Part shown: positions 1 to 12,023 of the stretch, piece after piece
Layout: each line of letters opens with the position of its first letter
Numbering within the stretch: position 1 is the first letter of the stretch
Source of the DNA: Paramacrobiotus metropolitanus
Taxonomy: Eukaryota; Tardigrada; Eutardigrada; Parachela; Macrobiotidae
DNA length: 64,000 bases
Reading direction: 5' to 3'
NCBI RefSeq assembly: GCF_019649055.1
Contig: NW_026570258.1
Span: forward strand, 930,001 to 994,000
Notes under the pieces: generated by a model
What the model saw: only the letters and a program-made list of their open reading frames with translations
The model's database searches: none
Told to the model about the DNA's origin: nothing
Program-made: the position numbers and the translations under genes

Positions 1-1905
1 TTGGTTTCTAACGCAACTCTCTCATCGGTCGGATTATGGAACAGTGAACTTAACGAATTTCCCAACTGGGAAACCGTTACGGTGAATCTATCGGACACCG
101 AATCGGCATTGTGGATGATCCTGGAAGTGCGAATTTTCGAAGATAACTCATTCATCGAGATGGACGATTTCCAGCTATACGACAACAACCTCGATAGTAT
201 GGCTTCGTAGTCCACAGATTAAATTCACGTAAACGTGTAAGCTTAATAAGCCTTTTTCACACAGCCCTCTTGACCGACGATAGTAATCTCGATAAATCAG
301 GTTAGTCAGTCGTGTACATTAGAAATGGGCTCTCTGTTATGTAGGTGCCTTTTTTCAGAGCATTCAGCAACTGTTTACGGGAATGTTTTGGGTGCATTCG
401 GCTTACTTTTTATATTAGCCGGGGTGGTCTGGTACAGCCGATGGCATTCAAAGGTCAGTTTATTTACGGTATGCATTGTACTTGGCATTTTATAAGCATT
501 ATTAATATTTGCTAGTTTTTAGCTGGAATATTACACGCGGATATCTTTTTGCGATGTTCCATTGTCTCTGCTTAAGGAATTCGAACTACCTGCTAACTTA
601 CTAACCTTACGTACGACTACGCACACCGCAGACGTCGCCTCAGGCTGTTTAACATAGAACTTGTTGTGTAGTAGATAAACCACTGGACGCCGTGGACAGT
701 GGTATGGATAGCCGCTTTTGTCGCGTGGGACTTGCACGCGTCACAGCAGCCTATCCGAAACGATCACTGGATGCCCACACACAGGTAGCGGTTAAATTTC
801 TGATGGACAAACATACACGAGACGACGAGCGGTGTTTCTTGGCGGAAATGGCTACCTTCATGCGGGCGGGCCGACACGACAACACTGTCAGTTTGGTTGG
901 AGTGATACTCAAAGGTTAAACTTAATCCGTCATAGTTTCTTTTGACTAGCGCTTTTGAGTCAAAACACAAGCCGTGTAAAAAATTCAGAATTCGAAAAGA
1001 GATCGTTTTCCGGTGTTGGTTACTAGTGTCATCATTTGTTAGGTCGTCCGATGATTGTAATGGAGTACTGTGCAAATGGATGCCTACTGAATTATTTACA
1101 CGACAAAATCAATTATGCGCACATCAAAGCAAACAACCCAACTGCAGACGAAGCTGAGTTCCAAAATGAGCTGAGAAGTTTATTATGGACAATATACCAA
1201 GTGGCTAAAGGGATGGAGTTCCTGTCCGGTCGTAATATCCTCCACCGTGATTTAGCCGCTCGCAATGTATTACTGGACGATAATGCCAACGCAAAAATCA
1301 GTGATTTCGGCTTAGCCAGAGCGCACAGCGAATACATTCTACAACGTTCCAACGTAAGTCCGTTGTCCAAATCTAATTGTTGTCTCTGAAATAGTTTTTC
1401 TAAAGCAGTAATACCACAGTATTAATTCCTTTGCAAGTACAGACCGTAATAAGCGATATTCAAAAGCTTTGACGACAAAACATCATGTTATCAGTCGTTT
1501 GGATTAGGTAAAGTTGCCATTGGGCTGGATGGCCCCGGAAACACTCATCTCCATGGAAGGGCGCTACACTGAAAAGAGCGATGTGTGGTCGTTTGGTGTT
1601 GTCGTCTGGGAGAGCTTTACGTTCGGCCAGCTGCCATACACGGATACGGAACACTTTCCCGATGGACTAGAGAACCAGCTAGGCGTACTGCTCCAATTCC
1701 TTCAAGATGGCAAGCGGTTGACACTGCCGACTATTTGCCCACGCTGGATGTACGTAATTATTGAGAAACCACTATGCTGTTATGCTTAAGTGATTATGTT
1801 GATAGGTCGACATTGGTGGCTGAATGCTGGAAATGGGAGTCCGTGGAGCGACCGGCTTTTAAGGACATTGTGGTGGCCATGCATGCCTGCATGGCGGAAT
1901 TATAA
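1..1905 (+). CDS. RTK gene A, MAM-type receptor tyrosine kinase (3' part; 5' end outside window)
   Basis: Exons that keep frame: 1-196, 359-453, 523-610, 672-914, 1043-1353, 1508-1749, 1806-1905. Exon 1 is the end of a MAM-like module (EMDDFQLYD, like the family's closing LDD motif). Exon 2 is a membrane span ([20 protein letters not shown]). Exon 3 is juxtamembrane. Exons 4-7 are a tyrosine kinase: Lys in VAVKFL, Glu in CFLAEMATF, catalytic [13 protein letters not shown], and WMAPE followed by [11 protein letters not shown]. The N-lobe is odd: where GxGxxGxV is expected it reads [11 protein letters not shown], lacking two glycines. The segment between hinge and HRD is long and charged, as in split kinases of the FGFR/VEGFR type. 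The tail is very short, stopping soon after the last helix. Exon sizes (95, 88, 242 nt) track gene E, its closest relative here. AATAAA lies at 2100. Confidence 0.9.
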
Positions 1906-2404
1906 TTGCTTGTGCATTTTCAACAGCATTAGAATGAGGTCAAAACAAAAATATTTACACAGGCGGTGATAATTTCAAGGAAGTGACAATGACTGTGTTT
2001 ATTGGGCTGAGTTCATTATGGCGCCGACAGCATGAGTATGGTGTCGCCACCGCTTTTACAAGTTCAACAATATGAAGAGATAAGCTGCGTTGTTAACCTA
2101 ATAAATCTTCAGTAATTCGGTGATAAAGTCATATACAGAATATAGGACAGTTGCCCCAGATTCATTATCGCCTGCCTATACATTAGCGATGCTCCAGAAA
2201 ATCCTCTAGCTTCTTTGACGGCACAATTTGCACACCGGTGCGCAGCTAATACTTCGGACTTTGGCAAGGGAAGGTTTTACCATAGAGTACCTACATACAT
2301 CCTTCTGATAAACAGCCGTTCGCTTTAAAAAAATTCTTAGAGTGGCTGAAATCGGGATAACGCTAAATTTATAATCCGTATTAATAGCATCTTGAGAAAC
2401 AAAC

Positions 2405-5400
2405 ATGTCCTCAGCGTTACGTCTCCTGTTTCTGTTACTTGGTAAGTCTACTTACAAAATAAAAAAAAGAACAATCGTTGCATTAATTCCCGGTGTCGTT
2501 GAGTCTCATACCAAAAGCAACTGTATCCGTATAACAGAACTACTCCAATTCACCAAAGCAGAGCCCCCATCTGCTGGAATCATCACCTGCAGCTTTGATA
2601 GGGATTTCTGCGGCTGGTCGGATACCGGCACATTGCGCTGGGCTCTCGTCGGTGGCACCAACATTCTCCCTCAGCACAACGGCAGTTTTGTCAGCACAAC
2701 AAACGGCGCACTCGGCCACTACACTTTGTCTTCAGCACCCATTTCCTCATTTCTTCCCCGTAATACATCATTAGCCTTCTGGTATGCGTTACGCAAAGGC
2801 TACGACTCAGTATTCCTTAATATCACCGATCCGACGGAACAGCGCAGCTCAAGAGCTATATGGGAACGCCGCCCGCCCCAGTCGGGAGTGCATGATATCA
2901 CGTGGGCGTATGTGGAAATTCCGGTTATAGTGGACTACGATTTTCGGTTGCAGTTCACGGCCAATATTAAGAAGGAAGGCGGCCTCGTGGCGCTGGATGA
3001 CTTCGTGTATTTTGGAGAACAAGATGGGGGGCCGGGAAAACCGGGCCGCCGGCATCCGGCACTTTCCTGTACGTTCGAGACCGGCTTTTGCGACTGGTCC
3101 AATCACCGGAGCGCAACGTCCCAGTAAGCATTTATCTCTTCCGAAACTAACCGATTCCCAAGCGGTCAGTGCATACGCTTTACCGATTTATCGCACTACT
3201 TTGCAGGTTTCGGTTGGTTAACGTTGATTCTGCATTAGAAGAGGTCGCTTTCAACAGTCATCGGTATTTGCTAGCCAAGAACCAATCAATTGCACATCTG
3301 ACGATGGCGTCACTGATCAGTCCTTGTATCAATGTCCGGAACAGCACGAAGATACTCATTAATTACCACGTTGCACTGTCCACGTACCAAACCGAGCTAC
3401 GCATCGTAATTAGAAAGAACACCGGCACTTCAATAAGCCCGTTTTACAACAACGCCGACAACCTGCGGGCGGCTGATAACATCCGCGTTATCCTCCAAGT
3501 GGTGCTGCGTCCCGGTACATCCGTGCGACTGAACAGCATCTACGTGGCTAACGAAGCCGAATCTATCTTTTACAGTGAGGGCTGCACGCCGCTGTCGGAC
3601 GAACCATTGCTATCCGAGTTTCCTACGTCTCCAACGGTTTCATGTAGTTTTGACCGGAATTTCTGTGGATGGCAATTATCGGAAGATGACCCAGAAGGAC
3701 AGGTGGTCATTGGCCGGCATGTTTTTGACGATGTTGACAAAAAATTTATCCCGGTTCCTGTAGCCGGTGTGGGCGCGTTGATTATTCAGGCTAAGCTGAT
3801 TGTGTTCAACGATGAGAGACCGTGGAAAGCCGGACCGTTTTTCTCACCGGAGATTGTTCAGCGAAAACCGACAGAATTCTTCTTCTATTACCGTGTCGAC
3901 CACCACGTTAATCGAGCGTGGTTACGAGCGGAGTACGCTGACGGGAGCGGTGTAATGCTGTGGAGCTTTAAAATGCGCACTCAGGAGCCAATGATTTCAC
4001 AGAACTATAAGTGGTTACCGGCCCGCATTGGACTATGCTTACCAGGTCGATTCCGGTTGGCTTTTTATGTGCAGTTCACGATGTAAGTTATCGTTGGCGC
4101 CCGAGGGAAAGTTTCCATATCTGGGATAAAACAAGGCTGTTTTTGAGAGAGATGCCGAATAGTTTCGGTGATGCCAGAATTTTCTGAGGCTGAAGTTTTT
4201 ACTCAGTGGCCGCACTGGCGGGGTTCTTGTTTCTCGTATAATACACTGCATACCTGAATCAGTCTGGACGACTACCGCGTAAATTTGCCCGTCTTAACGG
4301 CTTTCCAGTTTCGGTATCGGCAACGTTTGACGGTCGTTACCAAAACTACCGTGATTTTTGGTTTCCACACAAGAGACCGAACCTCTGGGTTTAACGGAAA
4401 ATCAATGCAGCCGAAAGTTCCGTAACTACGTTAAGTTGCATATCGTTATATTTTTATCAAAACTTTAGCTTTCACTAACGATATTATCGTTAACGAAGGG
4501 CCTTATCGGTTCAATAATTACTGCAAAACCATTATAGTATCGAAAGAAGACAAATTTTTAAATAATGGTACTTCTGAAGATGTCACCCCAATGCTAGTAC
4601 TGCACAGCAAAATTTACAAATTCGTGAAACTACTCATTCTTCTGCATCATTGACAGGAACCCCAGATTATCGTTGTGGCTCGACGAACTGGTCTTGAAAC
4701 AAGAATCTGATGCTATAACGACGCTGACCGACACCTTTGACCCTGTTGGCTGTATACCCACCGCAGTACAGCCAAGCACGGCGATCACCTGTGATTCGTA
4801 TACGGCGCAAACCGCCCGTACAAATTTTTGTGGGTGGCAGTGTCAGCCGAATCAAAAGGTTCGTTGCAGTACAGCCGAAACATCCAGTGCTGGCGACTAC
4901 CATCCGCTCCTGGCGTTAGTCATCGAAGCCAACGCGCTAGACCTGACGAACGGAACCAGTGCCACGGTAATTAGTACGCCGTTGACTGTCCGGCCAGCTT
5001 CACAGCTGCACATTTCCTACACAGTGATCGGAGCACCCATCCGGGTTACCGTCGCGATTAGCAACAGCACCGCGCAAGATTTATCAGTGGTGGTAATAAG
5101 GGTGTTCAATTTTACGAACGACATTCGAGAATGGTTTGGACTGACTGTGACCTTTCCATCGGCTTTTTATGACCGCACTGTCCAGGTGAAAAAATGTAGA
5201 AAATAGTATACCTTTTGGAAGTTTTTGAATGAATGGAATTAATTTAGGTTGTATTTTGAATTTTTTGTCGCTACTTGGTTAGGCGCATTTGCTTGTGGAA
5301 TTTCTGCCGAGAAAAACGCCTGCTCCATATCTCACTGCAGCCTTTGCCATAAACAGCATCTGGTACACTGCAGAAGAAGGTGAGCAAAAATACGGAGAGT

Positions 5401-8400
5401 CTGTCAAGATGAAACCGTTACTGTTACAGGACACACTATGCCAGTGCAAACGGACACGATTCCTGTACCAGGTACCAAATGTTCGTTGTGAAGTAATACT
5501 TAGATTTTATTTCTGTCGTTTTCTTCGATAATTTTAACCCAACTGAAACATATATTACTGCAGAATCGTGCAACAGTTCCAATTACAAAAATATTTCATG
5601 CGATTTCCAAAACACCGCGTGCGCCTGGAGCGTAAACAGCAGTCCGCATCGCACCGAGCGCGGGAAGAGATCATGGGTAATCGGCCCGGAATATGCAGTG
5701 CTCAGCGCATCGTCGGCCGCTGCAGATAAAAGCACAAGCGAAATGCATACCAGTTATCACGGCCCAATCGCGGAGATTATGCGCTTTTCGTACCGCACCC
5801 AGGGAACTGGGCGGGTATTTTTGGAACTGTTGGCGCAAATACAGAATGACGTTTTCCGCTTATGGACGTATTCATCTATGGACAGACAGACTCCCGCTTC
5901 CTCATTCCCATTGCCGACTCATGCCGAAAAACAGGAAGTTAGCGCATGGAAGACTGTCGAAATTCCCTTGTGTATGAAATTTCCATTTAGAGTAAGATGG
6001 TTTCTTCGATTGCTTGGGCTACGAAGTATTATACTATGGTTTAAGCAGCACCACCTCCTTTGTGTTACCGATTATTATATGGGTAAAAAAATAATAGTAT
6101 TTAATTTCTTAATCTTATTGCATCGTTTGTTACCCTGTTACGACAGTAATGACAAACTATCTGTAGTAGTGAATCAGTGTCAAGCACTGCGATGATAACA
6201 CATTTCGTTAGTGATACTTTCATCCTAGTTGGTATTTCGAGCGTCAGCCGTCACCAAGAACATCTCCATTTTGCTGGATGATGTGACCATGGACAACGAG
6301 TGTGACTTTTTAACTTACAATATCGACTGTCCGGCCATGAAGCTAATAGGGCCTCCGACGAGCAAAATACCACAGGAGACTGAACTCAGTAAATTCACCT
6401 AGATTCCCAGGATTTTTTTTAGCCAGTACATTGTGCAGCTGTACTGTTTGTGCTTAAAAAGGGTCATCCTGGAGCGGTGAGCACAGCTGTGCATTTGAGA
6501 ACGGCGACCTGTGTGGATGGCGCAACAACGATAATAATCAAGTACAGTGGAGCGCTGTCGCATTCGGCACCGCGGAGACAGGCCGCAACGTAGCGGAACT
6601 GGCATGGAATGATCCGCAGATGAGGCTGCCGGCGTTTTCGTATTTGATCAGCCCGAAACTCATCGCCACAGTCGACATGCTAAGTGATACTACTCCACGC
6701 AAATTGTTGCTACAAGTAAATAGTGCCATTCCATTGCTTATTGCCTGGCATACGCTGATAAAGGTAGTTTTTGTAATACTGTAGATACTTATTGTACTTC
6801 GGTCCTTTACAGTTTAGCATTAGAATCGTCAACACGGAGACAGCATATGTCGAGCTGTACTTTGCCAGAACGGGAACTCTGCACCCGAATAGTATTCTCT
6901 GGAATTCCGATAATCTGCCGCGGACAGACGATTCGCAGTGGATATCTGTTGGCGTTGAACTACCGCCGCTTGACGCTGCCAATATCAACCAACTGGTTTT
7001 TGCTGTAGCCATGCTGCATGATCGGGGCACTGTGTTTCTGGATGATATCCTCTTGCGTGTTGCACAAGGTACCATATGAAGCAGGTTATCTGGAATCTGG
7101 ATATTCTGCAACATTTGTCGCATATGTAACATTCACTGATGGTTCTGCCTGCAGAGCGCTAACTTCATTTTAATCACAGATTCCACGGATCCGCTACTGT
7201 GGTACCAAGGTAAACCAATGCCTGTGTTGAGAACTAGTCGATGTGATGATGCCAGTTGCAGGTCACTGGTAAGGTCCTTGATTGTGAAATGTGGAAAGAT
7301 TTGTTGCAGTGGCGTTGGTTTTGTTGGGCGTGTTCGTCGCCAGCATAGTCGCGGGAGCCCTATCCATCTTTGTACGACGTCATATGAAGGTAAAAAATAT
7401 CCAACATAACAGCTTATTTGTAAGTTTATCATCCAGATTTTGCAAGTGCCTTGCAGATTCCGGACGTTAACCGACAATTGTTAGCGGGATTTGTTCCATG
7501 GGAAATTATTCAACGGTTTGAGCAGCCGCATTGGTCGGTCCAGTTAGGTAAGCAAGAGGACTGCATCGTAAAAATTAATTCCGTATTAATCGTGCTTCTC
7601 AATGCAAATGCAGAGCTAAGACACGTTGGCGAAGGGCGCTTCGGCTACGTGCAACTTGGTTGGATACCCACTGCATACCACCCTAGTAATCAGCCGGTGG
7701 CCATTAAGCGCTTGAACCGTCAGCACTCAACGGTGGGCCGTGACCGGTTCCTGGTGGAAATGGCCGTGTTCATGAAAGTCGGGAAACACCGCAATGTTGT
7801 CGAATTACTGGCCATCACAACACAAAGTTAGTCGAACAATTGGTCGAAAAATAATTTGAGCGTTTAAAAACTTTACCCTGTTTAGAAGAGCTGATGATTG
7901 TCATGGAATACTGTGAGGGTGGTTCGCTGTTGGGCCATCTCCATGATCCTTCAAATTTTCCGGCGTGCAATGCACATATGAAGAACAATCCGTATGATGG
8001 TTCGGCGGTACAGAAAGAAATTGTGCGATTAGTCCTTTTTTCTTACGATGTCGCGCGTGGAATGGAGTTCTTGTCGAATGGCCACATTGTGCATGGTGAT
8101 CTTGCCGCGCGCAACATCCTGCTGGATAGTCTTAAGCGGGCGAAAATTGCAGATTTCGGGATGGCAAAGTTTGAAGGAGATTTCGACACGAAAGCTTTGT
8201 TAGAAAACGTAAGCGTACAAGACTCTGTTCAGACTGCACTCATGCGGTTACTCGATTTAACGTTGGATTACCAACAAAGTTTTTCAGTCGAATTCGCCTG
8301 GGACGGTATAAAGACAGATATGAACTCAAGTGTTGCAACAAAAAATTAAATTAACCAGCATGCTTGTAGCAGCGCAGTTTCATGCAGTTTTTAATTAAAC

Positions 8401-8890
8401 TGGGTTTTGTAGAGCTTGCTTCCAGCAGGCTGGGTCGCTCCTGAAGTTCTGGCACCCACCGTAAATCCGTGCCAATCCCAGAGCGATGTATGGTCGTTCG
8501 GCGTTCTGGTCTGGGAGATCTTCTCCTTAGGTGCAAAACCGTATGAAGCGATGTTCGCGGCGATGGATTTTACGTGCGCGGCGTTGTGGGGATACCTTAA
8601 CGCCGGATGCCGGTTACCGGTACCCACACTGTTGCCGGAAAAACTGTAGGTTTTCATGGTCACTTTCATTTTTTTCCAATAGAATTATAATTTTGGAGCG
8701 GTTTATTATTGAATGTAGGCAAGAGATGGTGAAGATGTGTTGGGAGTTCAAACCTGAACAGCGGCCATCTTTTCGGGAACTCTTGAGAATCACCGGAGGA
8801 CTACTACCGTCACAAGCCAAAGAAGTCTACATCTCGTGTGAAAAAGATGAGCGAAATAATGACGCTGTTAGTGATCAGAGTGCGGGTTAA
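2405..8890 (+). CDS. RTK gene B, six-MAM receptor tyrosine kinase with HGD catalytic loop
   Basis: Sixteen exons: 2405-2441, 2538-3123, 3207-4082, 4657-5185, 5283-5379, 5564-5991, 6229-6388, 6462-6715, 6813-7068, 7180-7209, 7310-7389, 7457-7547, 7614-7826, 7886-8208, 8413-8645, 8719-8890. They sum to 4365 nt (1454 aa) with all phases agreeing; the exon 2 start could be 2559. Exon 1 is a signal peptide ([13 protein letters not shown]). Six MAM-like modules follow, each opening with a C-x-F-(x)n-C-x-W motif (for example [33 protein letters not shown]) and closing near a DD. Exon 11 spans the membrane ([20 protein letters not shown]). The kinase has a good glycine loop (GEGRFGYV), VAIK, DFGMA and WVAPE, but reads HGDLAARN where HRD is normal. 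Starts 500 bp after gene A ends. Likely a surface receptor; its ligand is unknown. Confidence 0.92.
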
Positions 8891-10252
8891 TCCCTGTTTG
8901 GAATCATGATTTCGCTATATAGTCCATACTAAAATTCACCGTGTCCGTACTAGATTTTTGAAATCACTAGAACCAGTTAAGACCTTCAATAAGTGTCGAG
9001 TTAAATTTTTGGTCCCGAAGGCCTAATGAACCTTTAGCATCCATAAACATGATGATTTAATAACATGTGTTATGGAGTTAAATTTTAAACAAACCATCAT
9101 TATGGAGCATGTTAGCAAACGTGTGAAGTGCTTATATTAAACGCCACGGTTCAGCATGGTTACTGCTCGTAATACTCGTAAAAATATCCGGCACTGGCAG
9201 CAGTTTCCGGTTTGTTGTTAGCGGTTTATTTGCTTACGTCTTGCGTAACGCGGGGTTGAGTAAAGCGTTATCTCTGGCTTGCCGGCCATGGCGGCTGCAA
9301 CGCGAAATGTTTACATTTAAGCTAAGTAGATCGCACGAGGTGCATAAATACTGTGTACGGTTGGCACCAAACCTTCGAAATTTCACATTGCTTCCGATCA
9401 CATCATTTCAAAATCGAACAGGGCGTTTGTGCGTTTAAAACCCTTTGAAAAAACGCCATTTAAAATTATTTCATCTTCGCCCCAAAGTCTTTAAATTTCA
9501 ACCCTATCTATAAGCAAACACTTTCGGTAAAGCAGCACTCATGCTAATTTTTTAAATATTTTTAAAACTGATATGGACTGAATTTAGTTCTCTAAAAATT
9601 TGTTACATACACACATGCAAAAATCATGTTAGTATTAAATTAAATTTAACCAGGACGGTGCTCGAAAATGTTTTTGAACTGTTTCTGACATGCAACAGTG
9701 CGAATTTAAACTGCATTTTACCACATTTTTAAAAAAAATGATGTTGCGCTGTCAACGATTTACTGTACAATCAGTACAAAGCTTACGATTACTCAAGTAC
9801 CGAATCCGTGTACAATTACATATGTATGTAGTTTTACACGGATTCGGTATCCTCTAATCTCTATCATTAAACTGTAGCGCGTATCATCTTGATTCTTAAC
9901 ATCATACCGTACTCTAATGTGGAAAATTTTCAAAACAGAAGCAATTTCCAACTGGCATGCCGCCGATACGATCTGGTGGCTTATGAAACAACAGATTATA
10001 TCTGCCATTAACGTCTGCTGCAAAGTGTATCGCTTCATGCTACAGTCTTTGCCGCATCATGGAAAATTTGTGGGAAACAAGAATAACTCCAATAAGCACC
10101 GGGGAATTTGCCGTTCTGCCAAGATTCTTGTGTTTGCTTGCACATAACATTTAGTTGATAATTTATTTTTGACCGGTAATAAAATTTCATAATCCACAGT
10201 GCGAATATCACAGGATATACCTGATTCCCTGAACATATTTACATGGTCAGAA
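8891..10252. other. Intergenic, between RTK B and gene C
   Basis: AT-rich spacer with no supported coding region. The only structure seen is a short perfect hairpin at 9798-9849. The promoter of gene C should lie at the right end. Confidence 0.6.
9798..9849. repeat. Perfect 15-bp inverted repeat (hairpin)
   Basis: TACCGAATCCGTGTA at 9798-9812 is exactly reverse-complemented at 9835-9849 around a 22-nt AT-rich loop. It lies in intergenic DNA about 400 bp upstream of gene C. Could be a small mobile-element remnant or a transcribed hairpin. Confidence 0.8.
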
Positions 10253-11776
10253 ATGGATATTAGGTTGTATATGCTATTGACCGCGGGAATTCTCTTAATG
10301 CTACTACAGGATTCGGCATCAGGATTCGCTTTAGGTGCGTGTAACTCTACAGGGACACACTAGAACGCTTGTGTAAAACGACACAGACACACTAACATGG
10401 TAAAAGAATATTTTCATTTTGTGGCCTAGAGAGTACGACGTTTCTGGAAGACAAGTGTGGGCAAACCCTGGAGATTCCCTGCCCTAATGCCGCATCAAAA
10501 TTCAAAGACGGCTATGGCGGGCAGCTACGGTTCTGGCGAATTCCCCGGGATCACTGCAAAGTAACGATCACCTGGATGAAATGCTTCCCCAATTCGAATA
10601 CGAAACTCGCTATATACATAAATATTCGGTAAGTGCACGAGTGCTTCGATAAAATACTTCATATTCATTGTAAATATCTGATTTTGGTTTCCGTCCTGAT
10701 ATCGGTTTTAGCCCGGATATCGTTCTTCTTCAGCTGTAAAAATTCTAATTTAAGCAAAAGAATTTAAGTGAATAGTGAGGAATATTAATTAGGGAGTCTT
10801 TTATCCGTGAGAACGACACCATTAGAATTTCCGAGGGTGGAAGTCTTCGTAAAGTTATTCCAGGCGGACGACTAAGCAACGCCTCATCATCGGCTGGACA
10901 GCTGCGATCGACTTACTCCAGCAAACCCACGCTGATCTTCTCGTATAAACCGGCGCCGAACGCTGCTCAGGCACGAACGAATCGGGATCACCAGGTGGTA
11001 CTGGACTACACCATTGTGAAAGGTACAAATCAAAGTGTACTAGACGTTCGCTTTATTCGGTACAATGCATGGACGAAATGGAATTAATGTCATAGCTAAT
11101 TGTAACGAATACCTGTCTAGATAGTCATACCGGTGAACATTTCGGCGACTTCTACTACTGTGGTTCTCTGGAGGGTTACGTGCACCGGGATCTGTTCTGC
11201 CAGGGCAATCGAATAACATGTCCGGAACATTTCGCAGCCATACCTGAAGCAACCGATATTGCCACGCAGCAGAAAGACCAGGATTTCTGTACCGGTATAA
11301 ACTAACACCTTTCACACGTTTTTTTTCTGTTTCCGTAGCGTACGAAGAGTTTTTCTCTAGGACCGCCAGGAAGCCGCACCAAACCCCCTCCCGAACCGCC
11401 GGCCACGACGACCAGCACTCAACCATTCCACACCCAAGCCACGCCCAACCTAACAGCAACGGCACGTGTATTATCCGAACCGACATCTTTCCACATTGAA
11501 GATCACAGTTCGACCTTCAGTTTAACAAATGAGACGGACATGGCGACAATGAAGACTAAGAGCGGGCAACCAACTTCCAAAGATTCCTGTTTGGATGCCG
11601 ATTCGTTGCCGCTGTATGTGGATTGTCGGGGCAATACCCTGACTTTAAATCGCAATGTGACGGCTGGAGAGGATCCCTCGTCTGTCGTGTTCACCCGTGA
11701 TTCGAGCCGGTTGTGCCGGCAGTTATTAGCCGATTTCGCCGAGCTCATTGCGCTGCGAGCACGAAGCAAGAATTAG
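10253..11776 (+). CDS. Secreted CUB / LDLa-like protein (gene C)
   Basis: Five exons: 10253-10334, 10430-10628, 10793-11022, 11121-11294, 11361-11776. The total is 1101 nt, 366 aa, with all phases fitting. Residues 1-26 are a signal peptide (MDIRLYMLLTAGILLMLL). Exons 2-3 form a CUB-like domain: cysteine pairs around CGQTLEIPCP and CKVTITWMKC, then alternating hydrophobic strands. Exon 4 is a compact Cys-rich stretch resembling an LDL-receptor class A repeat (YYCGSLEG ... LFCQGNRITC). Exon 5 starts with a Pro/Thr/Ser-rich, probably O-glycosylated linker (PPPEPPATTTST), then a tail with three cysteines. No membrane segment is seen, so it is probably secreted. It sits at the axis of the inverted RTK duplication and converges on gene D, stops 247 bp apart. 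CUB is the firmest call; LDLa is likely. Confidence 0.8.
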
Positions 11777-11928
11777 TGCTACTCTTAAACCATGAAAATG
11801 ATTTTGTAGGGACGTTGGGTTATTTCGTCTCATGGTTCTACGATTTTGAAAAGGTGAAAACATTTATAATTTTCAGTATCTGTATAATAATACGTTTTTT
11901 GCTAATTCCTATGTTTGTCGGACTGTGA

Positions 11929-11934
11929 AATAAA
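11929..11934 (+). terminator. Polyadenylation signal of gene C
   Basis: AATAAA lies 153 bp after the stop of gene C and 90 bp short of the stop codon of convergent gene D, so the two 3' UTRs may overlap. Confidence 0.5.
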
Positions 11935-12023
11935 GCGTAAAAACTAAAGCATTAGTCAAGCTTATTCGCAGTGATACTCGGCAGAAGCACAAAAAGAAAA
12001 CTACATCTAACGAGATGTTAAAA

